Shown here piece by piece: positions 7,726-10,828 of a stretch of DNA of 10,828 bases. Origin of the DNA: Hyphomicrobium sp. (lineage in GTDB: Bacteria; Pseudomonadota; Alphaproteobacteria; Rhizobiales; Hyphomicrobiaceae); assembly GCA_030598645.1 (NCBI GenBank), contig JAUVPN010000058.1, positions 1 through 10,828 on the forward strand. Reading direction: 5' to 3'. Both the position numbers and the translations under genes were made by a program. Every line of letters starts with the position of its first letter. Position 1 is the first letter of the stretch. Under the pieces are notes generated by a model. The model was not told the DNA's origin, did no database searches, and worked only from the letters and a program-made list of their open reading frames with translations.

Positions 7726-8019
7726 CTAGCGCTTGAAAGGTTGCCGCGCGTCAACCTTCTTGTTCACCAGCCGACCGTTTGGATCGCGCACCAAGAGTTG
7801 ATAGATAAACGTACCGTTTTCCTCGCACAGCGTGGTCCTCACGATCTCGCCGAAGATCTTGGACTGTGCCAGCTTCCAGAGCGTCTCTACAGTCGTTAGC
7901 CCCTGTTTTCTGACGATCGGGGCGGCGACAGACCAGTCCGCGTAACAACCAACAGCGTCCGCCCGATCCGTCGCGATAGGGCTGACGAGAATGAACATTG
8001 TGGCAGCAATCAGCAGCAT
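7726..8019 (-). CDS. Small secreted PepSY-like protein, probable FeuN-type modulator of the sensor kinase
   Basis: A 97-residue predicted periplasmic protein. Residues 1-22 form a signal peptide (MLLIAATMFILVSPIATDRADA). The mature part holds GCYADWSVAAPIVRKQGL (24-41) and a helix (about 44-60), then a beta hairpin, FIYQLLVRDPNGRLVNKKVDARQPF (71-95), which resembles the end of a PepSY repeat (xYxLxVRDxxGRxxxxxVDA). Cys25 and Cys65 could pair in a disulfide. The ATG at 8019 has TGAGG five bases upstream; a TTG at 8037 is less well supported. It sits directly upstream of the regulator/sensor pair. Known, from memory: Sinorhizobium meliloti FeuN is a small periplasmic inhibitor of FeuQ. I infer that this is the equivalent, from position, size and export signal; I could not align the sequences. 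A generic PepSY protein is the alternative. Confidence 0.75.
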   Translation of the reverse strand: MLLIAATMFILVSPIATDRADAVGCYADWSVAAPIVRKQGLTTVETLWKLAQSKIFGEIVRTTLCEENGTFIYQLLVRDPNGRLVNKKVDARQPFKR

Positions 8020-8360
8020 AGAGGCCTCAGTCAACAATTCTGAGTCACACTAGCAATTACCGTCTGAACTGCCCATGAATGCCCGCCAACGACTCGGCAG
8101 CCTCGGGACGCTACTCAAATTGGTAGGAGTGAACCTAGGCATTTTGAATTCTCTCAGGTTCCAGAAATCGCAAACCAGAGTAGATCATCACGGCGGGCAA
8201 TCAGATTAATCATATGAGAGGCGAGCCTGCAGAACCATTATGCTGTGGAACCCAACTCCCCGATGCGCGCGTCGATGAATAGGAAATGGCAAGTCGGTCA
8301 AGCGAGAGAGCAACCCGCCAAAGTGGGCTTCGGCTAAAATGCAAACAGCGCGGCGCGCGG

Positions 8361-8384
8361 GAATGTCCGCTTTGGGTTAGAAGC
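8361..8384 (-). repeat. Fragment of the 'PKADI' intergenic repeat
   Basis: The plus strand reads GAATGTCCGCTTTGGG followed by TTAGAAGC. Its reverse complement, CCCAAAGCGGACATTC, would translate as Pro-Lys-Ala-Asp-Ile. This is the signature of a widespread intergenic repeat in Bradyrhizobium-like and related genomes, where it produces many spurious 'MSALPPKADI'-type ORFs. Only one degenerate unit is visible here, without the inverted partner. The identification is from memory of that pattern. Confidence 0.45.
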
Positions 8385-8445
8385 AGGGAGCGATCTGCAG
8401 TCATGCCCATTTCTTCTAAACAAGCTGATAATCGTCTGCCAGTAA

Positions 8446-8451
8446 GGGGAG
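8446..8451 (+). promoter_or_regulatory. Ribosome-binding site ahead of the SAM-fold gene
   Basis: GGGGAG lies eight bases before a TTG at 8460 and 14 before the ATG at 8466. The spacing favours TTG, which would add only two residues to the ATG form. This limits the likely start to 8460 or 8466 rather than 8403 or 8286. Confidence 0.4.
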
Positions 8452-8465
8452 CGATCCCGTTGAGC

Positions 8466-9203
8466 ATGTATTTCGAAGAACTTGATTTCCGGCCTACGGC
8501 GATCGGTGCGCTCAGCCTGCGCCGGCGCCGGGAACCGTCGTTGGGGGTTGATGTATTCGAAATCAAGCTTGGCGATGAATTTCTGATGTCGAGCCTGTTT
8601 ACGATTTCCGAGATTGCGTTGGGGCGTCTGGGAGTAGCGGAACTACCCGGAGATAGCCTTGACGTCGTAATCGGCGGGCTTGGCCTTGGCTATACTGCGC
8701 AAGCGGTGTTGGAGCATGAAGCCGTTAAGTCACTAATCGTCGTCGAGGCGTTGGATGCTGTCATCGATTGGCATGAGACGGGGCTGCTACCTTTGGGGCC
8801 CGCGTTAGTCCAGGATTCACGCTGCACGTTTGTACTTGGGGATTTCTTTGCGTTGGTCGCCTCCACGACGGGTTTTGACTCGAGTAGGCCCGCAAGACGC
8901 TTCGATGCCGTTCTCCTCGACATAGACCATTCGCCAAATCTTCTGCTTGATCCGCAGAACGCAGCTTTCTATCAGCCAGAAGGTCTGAATAGAGTCGCAG
9001 CCCACATTAAACCGGGTGGCGTCTTCGGACTGTGGTCCAACGAGCGTCCAGACAGTGCCTTCACGGCGCGACTTGCTGAAGTCTTCACTGAGGCGCGGGC
9101 CGAACCTGTGACGTTTCATAATCCGCTTCAAAACAGGGAGTTCACACAAACCGTCTACCTGGCACGGACGCATCTATCTCAACGAAATGATGTCAGCTCC
9201 TAA
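8466..9203 (+). CDS. Spermidine synthase-like / SAM-dependent methyltransferase-fold protein
   Basis: A 245-residue cytosolic protein with the Rossmann-like fold shared by spermidine synthases and class I methyltransferases. A short N-terminal beta region (MYFEELDFRPTAIGALSLRRRR, an alphaproteobacterial-looking start) leads to FEIKLGDEFLMSSLFTISE (31-49). Motif I is VVIGGLGLGYTA (67-78), the ribose-binding acid is Glu94 in IVVEALD, and LGD (124-126) sits where the adenine-contacting Asp is expected. The strand FDAVLLDIDHSPNLLL (146-161) carries DIDH, at the place of the spermidine synthase catalytic Asp region, and LKPGG-like IKPGGVFGLWS (181-191) follows. The GGGDG form of motif I seen in true SpeE is replaced by GGLGLG. 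I therefore do not claim polyamine synthesis; the substrate is unknown. The start could be TTG 8460 (better spaced ribosome site) or ATG 8403. It appears monocistronic, 207 bases ahead of the next gene. Confidence 0.75.
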   Translation: MYFEELDFRPTAIGALSLRRRREPSLGVDVFEIKLGDEFLMSSLFTISEIALGRLGVAELPGDSLDVVIGGLGLGYTAQAVLEHEAVKSLIVVEALDAVIDWHETGLLPLGPALVQDSRCTFVLGDFFALVASTTGFDSSRPARRFDAVLLDIDHSPNLLLDPQNAAFYQPEGLNRVAAHIKPGGVFGLWSNERPDSAFTARLAEVFTEARAEPVTFHNPLQNREFTQTVYLARTHLSQRNDVSS

Positions 9204-9410
9204 CTTACACTCCAGCACAATCTCTAAACTGCAGTCGCCCCTTTGGCCTGGCAGAAGAAGATCGAAAAGAATATCCTCCTCCAGGCCCAAAATAAACATC
9301 TCTATGAAAAACGCCGACGGGGTGCTGCAGTGTAAAACAACAATGATGGCGGCCCAACCCAACATGGCCACGTTCCGAAGCTGCAATCACTCAGCCTATG
9401 TAAATCGCCA
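9204..9410. other. Intergenic region between the SAM-fold gene and ycgN
   Basis: It holds no recognisable gene or clear terminator. A minus-strand ORF (9386-9174, TTG start, 70 codons) has a hydrophobic N-terminus and an acidic middle, but its third-position composition is mixed, it overlaps the end of the upstream gene, and I know no relative. The promoter for ycgN should be here, but no good match stands out. Confidence 0.35.
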
Positions 9411-9899
9411 ATGAGCAGTCCCAAAAAAACGCGCAATCCCGAGAAGTCGTTGTCGCAGGGCGTTAAGCCGTTCTGGGAGGCTAAGCAGCTGGAAGAGATG
9501 ACGGCCCCCGAGTGGGAAGCCCTCTGCGATGGTTGTGGACAGTGCTGCCTAATCAAGGTCGAAGATGACGATGCTGGCGACGTTTATCTCACAAGGCTGG
9601 CCTGCCGACTCCTCGACGTGGGCTCGTGTCGCTGTCGCGACTACAGAAACCGGCATACTGCAGTCCCAGACTGCGTTGTGATCAGCCCGGATAACGTTGA
9701 GCAACTCTCCTGGTTGCCGAACAGCTGTGCCTACAGGCGGATCGCTGAAGGACGTGGATTGGAATGGTGGCACCCGTTGGTGTCCGGCGATCCCGATACG
9801 GTGCATCAAGCAGGTATATCTGTGCGTGGTTGGGCGCGGAGCGAGGAGGGAGTACGCCCGAGTGCGATGGCACGGTACATCATCGGGGAGGTAGGCTGA
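9411..9899 (+). CDS. ycgN: YcgN/UPF0260-family cysteine-cluster protein
   Basis: A 162-residue soluble protein of the YkgJ-type cysteine-cluster superfamily, whose biochemical role is unknown; metal or iron-sulfur binding is generally suspected from the cysteines. Nine cysteines are visible: Cys39, 42, 45 and 46 in the signature [11 protein letters not shown], Cys65 in LACRLLD, Cys73 and 75 in GSCRCRDY, Cys88 in PDCVV, and Cys106 in NSCAYR. The early [23 protein letters not shown] (21-43) and late [11 protein letters not shown] (117-127) segments are typical of UPF0260. The length is close to the family norm and no key cysteine appears missing. The ATG at 9411 has no strong Shine-Dalgarno site; the basic start [12 protein letters not shown] may be trimmed in relatives, but no better start is visible. 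It is followed by a convergent gene 66 bases away, so it is probably transcribed alone. Confidence 0.9.
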   Translation: MSSPKKTRNPEKSLSQGVKPFWEAKQLEEMTAPEWEALCDGCGQCCLIKVEDDDAGDVYLTRLACRLLDVGSCRCRDYRNRHTAVPDCVVISPDNVEQLSWLPNSCAYRRIAEGRGLEWWHPLVSGDPDTVHQAGISVRGWARSEEGVRPSAMARYIIGEVG

Positions 9900-9965
9900 C
9901 CTAATACGACTAGAAGCCCCGTGTATGCGCGAATGACTGCAGCAAGCCAATGCAAGGCTACGAAG

Positions 9966-10217
9966 CTAACCTGTGATTCGGCGCTGCAATGGATAACGTT
10001 CGCTGTCGTAAAGGCGGCGGATCTGCTTCGCGTCAAATCTGTGATCGTCTATCTCAAGCACCGTCCCGAATAGCACGTCGGCGGGCAGCTCTTCGATTGC
10101 AAAGCGGATCGCCTCTGCGCAGGACGCGAACCTGTGATAGGTCACTGGTCGCGGACTTGAACCCCGGCTCTTGCAAGCAAACATCTCAGCCGGCGCGCTG
10201 TAATCCAAATTGTGCAT
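9966..10217 (-). CDS. Small conserved-looking hypothetical protein (83 residues)
   Basis: A short soluble protein with no signal peptide or membrane segment. The core is YHRFASCAEAIRFAIEELP (27-45), then GTVLEIDDHRFDAKQIRRLYDS (51-72) and a basic tail. This resembles, from memory, a family of short uncharacterised rhizobial proteins beginning '(M)xLDYxxPAELF' with 'EAIRFAIEELP' and 'RFDGxxIRRLY'. The predicted form is a compact alpha/beta domain; I do not know its function. I start it at the ATG at 10217 because family-like residues begin there. The reading frame extends upstream to 10541, but those 108 residues are of odd composition and unlikely to be coding. No clear ribosome-binding site precedes the ATG. 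It is convergent with ycgN and divergent from the helicase gene. Confidence 0.65.
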   Translation of the reverse strand: MHNLDYSAPAEMFACKSRGSSPRPVTYHRFASCAEAIRFAIEELPADVLFGTVLEIDDHRFDAKQIRRLYDSERYPLQRRITG

Positions 10218-10381
10218 CGTACAGATATGGGGAGCTTCGGTACGAATTGCATCGGCTAGCAAAGTACAAAGTACGATGTTTCTTGCTTTTTGCAGTGCGC
10301 CATGAGACAAGCCTGCCTTGCCTGAAAGATTCTCGGGCAGGCTCGGTGCTCCAGCCGCGTGAAATGGACTGGGGGTTGGGC

Positions 10382-10398
10382 TACGTTTTGCAAACGTA
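10382..10398. promoter_or_regulatory. Inverted repeat, possible operator
   Basis: TACGTTT and AAACGTA form perfect 7-bp arms around a TGC spacer, a half-site pattern compatible with a dimeric regulator. It lies 143 bases upstream of the helicase ATG and 164 from the small protein's ATG. No T run follows, so it does not look like a terminator. The regulator is unknown. Confidence 0.3.
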
Positions 10399-10501
10399 AG
10401 CTCCTCACTCGTCCTCCTGTTGAGCGCCACCGATATTACCTCACATGACAGCCCAGGCCACGCGGGGCGTCCCTCATGATTTGTCGCGTTCGATCGCGCA
10501 C

Positions 10502-10524
10502 GGCCGGCACGAGCTCGGCCGGCC
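10502..10524 (+). promoter_or_regulatory. GC-rich hairpin in the helicase gene leader
   Basis: GGCCGG (10502-10507) and CCGGCC (10519-10524) can form a 6-bp GC stem with an 11-base loop, ending 17 bases before the helicase ATG. If transcribed, it would sit close to or over the ribosome entry region. RNA helicase genes in bacteria are often controlled through structured 5' leaders; that link is an inference here. Confidence 0.3.
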
Positions 10525-10541
10525 ACTGCGCGCGGCCACAT

Positions 10542-10828
10542 ATGAAAGAACTACAATTGCCCACTTTTTCTCAACTCGGATTGAATTCCGCTCTCCTCCG
10601 GTCGCTTAACGCTGAGGGCTACACGACGCCGACCCCTATCCAGACGCAAGCCATCCCAAGCGTGGTGGCCGGCAAGGACCTGCTGGGCATTGCCCAGACA
10701 GGAACCGGGAAGACGGCAGCCTTCGCGCTGCCGATTCTGCACCGGCTCGCCGCCAACCGCCGTCCTGCCCTGCGCAGGGGCGCGCGCGTGCTCGTTCTGT
10801 CACCAACACGAGAGCTGGCAACGCAGAT
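10542..10828 (+). CDS. DEAD-box ATP-dependent RNA helicase, 5' part only
   Basis: The first 95 codons plus two bases of a DEAD-box RNA helicase; the gene continues past the window. In order: the upstream aromatic Phe9 and the Q motif GYTTPTPIQ (26-34, Gln34), Walker A motif I AQTGTGKT (51-58, Lys57), and motif Ia with PTRELA (about 88-93). FALPILHRL after motif I and the basic stretch before motif Ia resemble the RhlE group, but the DEAD box and C-terminal domain are not visible, so the subfamily is not settled. Known role: ATP-driven unwinding of RNA duplexes in ribosome assembly or mRNA decay, often important in the cold. The ATG at 10542 gives a normal N-terminus; an in-frame ATG at 10476 would add 22 unlikely residues. 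No clear Shine-Dalgarno site is present. The gene seems more GC-rich than its neighbours. Confidence 0.93.
   Translation, partial: MKELQLPTFSQLGLNSALLRSLNAEGYTTPTPIQTQAIPSVVAGKDLLGIAQTGTGKTAAFALPILHRLAANRRPALRRGARVLVLSPTRELATQ

Larger units (their letters stand above)
8020..8465. other. Divergent intergenic region between the feuN-like gene and the SAM-fold gene
   Basis: About 440 bases without a gene I can support. The minus-strand promoter for the feuN-like/feuP/feuQ operon and the plus-strand promoter for the SAM-binding protein must lie here, but I see no convincing -35/-10 pair. Around 8361-8384 is a repeat fragment, listed separately. Plus-strand reading continues open from 8286, but residues encoded there are basic and low-complexity and do not look like part of the downstream enzyme. 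Confidence 0.5.
10218..10541. other. Divergent intergenic region between the small protein gene and the helicase gene
   Basis: 324 bases with no supported gene. It must contain the promoters of both flanking genes. Two inverted repeats (10382-10398 and 10502-10524) are listed separately. A further 7-bp inverted pair, GCCTGCC at 10311-10317 and GGCAGGC at 10336-10342, has an 18-base loop and no T tract. No confident -35/-10 pair was found. Confidence 0.45.

Noticed and set aside
8081..8198. GCCCGCC and GGCGGGC as a long-range inverted pair
   Set aside because: Only 7 bases each and more than 100 bases apart; expected by chance at this GC content.
8286..8459. Upstream extension of the SAM-fold protein (starts at 8286 or 8403)
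   Set aside because: The residues are basic and low in complexity, the stretch includes a repeat fragment, and a better ribosome site lies just before 8460/8466.
9174..9386. 70-codon minus-strand ORF with a hydrophobic start
   Set aside because: TTG start, weak ribosome site, overlap with the end of the upstream gene and no recognisable family; kept only as a note in the intergenic entry.
9902..9911. TAATACGACT, the first ten bases of the T7 promoter consensus
   Set aside because: The next bases do not match the remaining consensus; a chance match in a bacterial intergenic gap with no phage genes nearby.
10218..10541. Upstream extension of the 83-residue protein to 191 residues
   Set aside because: The N-terminal 108 residues are of odd composition and run through a divergent promoter region with inverted repeats.

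Overview
The window looks like chromosomal DNA of an alphaproteobacterium, most likely of the order Hyphomicrobiales (rhizobia and relatives). The grounds are a moderately high GC content, the gene order sensor/regulator pair - cytochrome c maturation operon (ccmI-ccmE-ccmF-ccmH, also called cycHJKL) - degP, and a degenerate intergenic repeat whose reverse strand spells the 'PKADI' peptide signature seen in many spurious ORFs of Bradyrhizobiaceae-type genomes. No tRNA, rRNA, CRISPR array, insertion sequence or phage gene was found.

Positions 1-8019 are entirely on the minus strand. In the direction of transcription they hold: a small secreted PepSY-like protein resembling FeuN (8019-7726); an OmpR-family response regulator (feuP-like, 7659-6988) overlapping by one base its PhoQ/FeuQ-type sensor kinase (6988-5603); a glycine-zipper outer-membrane lipoprotein (5441-4971); the cytochrome c maturation genes ccmI (4832-3690), ccmE (3658-3191), ccmF (3147-1165, probable TTG start) and ccmH (1156-659); and the 5' part of a DegP/HtrA periplasmic serine protease gene (436-1, running off the window). 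CcmE carries heme in the periplasm, CcmF and CcmH (with CcmI) reduce apocytochrome c and ligate heme to it, and DegP does periplasmic quality control. The small PepSY-like protein probably tunes the sensor kinase. The whole block is about building and monitoring the cell envelope.

Positions 8020-10828 are looser: a divergent intergenic region of about 440 bases; a plus-strand SAM-binding protein of the spermidine-synthase/methyltransferase fold (8466-9203); a YcgN/UPF0260 cysteine-cluster protein (9411-9899, plus); a short uncharacterised protein of 83 residues (10217-9966, minus); a 324-base divergent intergenic region with two inverted repeats; and the 5' end of a DEAD-box RNA helicase gene (10542 to window end, plus).

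Most of the window is conserved core-genome content. The points most worth a second look are the FeuN-like gene ahead of the two-component pair, the orphan spermidine-synthase-like enzyme without recognisable polyamine-site motifs, the TTG start of ccmF, the repeat fragment near 8361, and the structured leader of the helicase gene. I see no convincing evidence for a wholly new multi-gene system.
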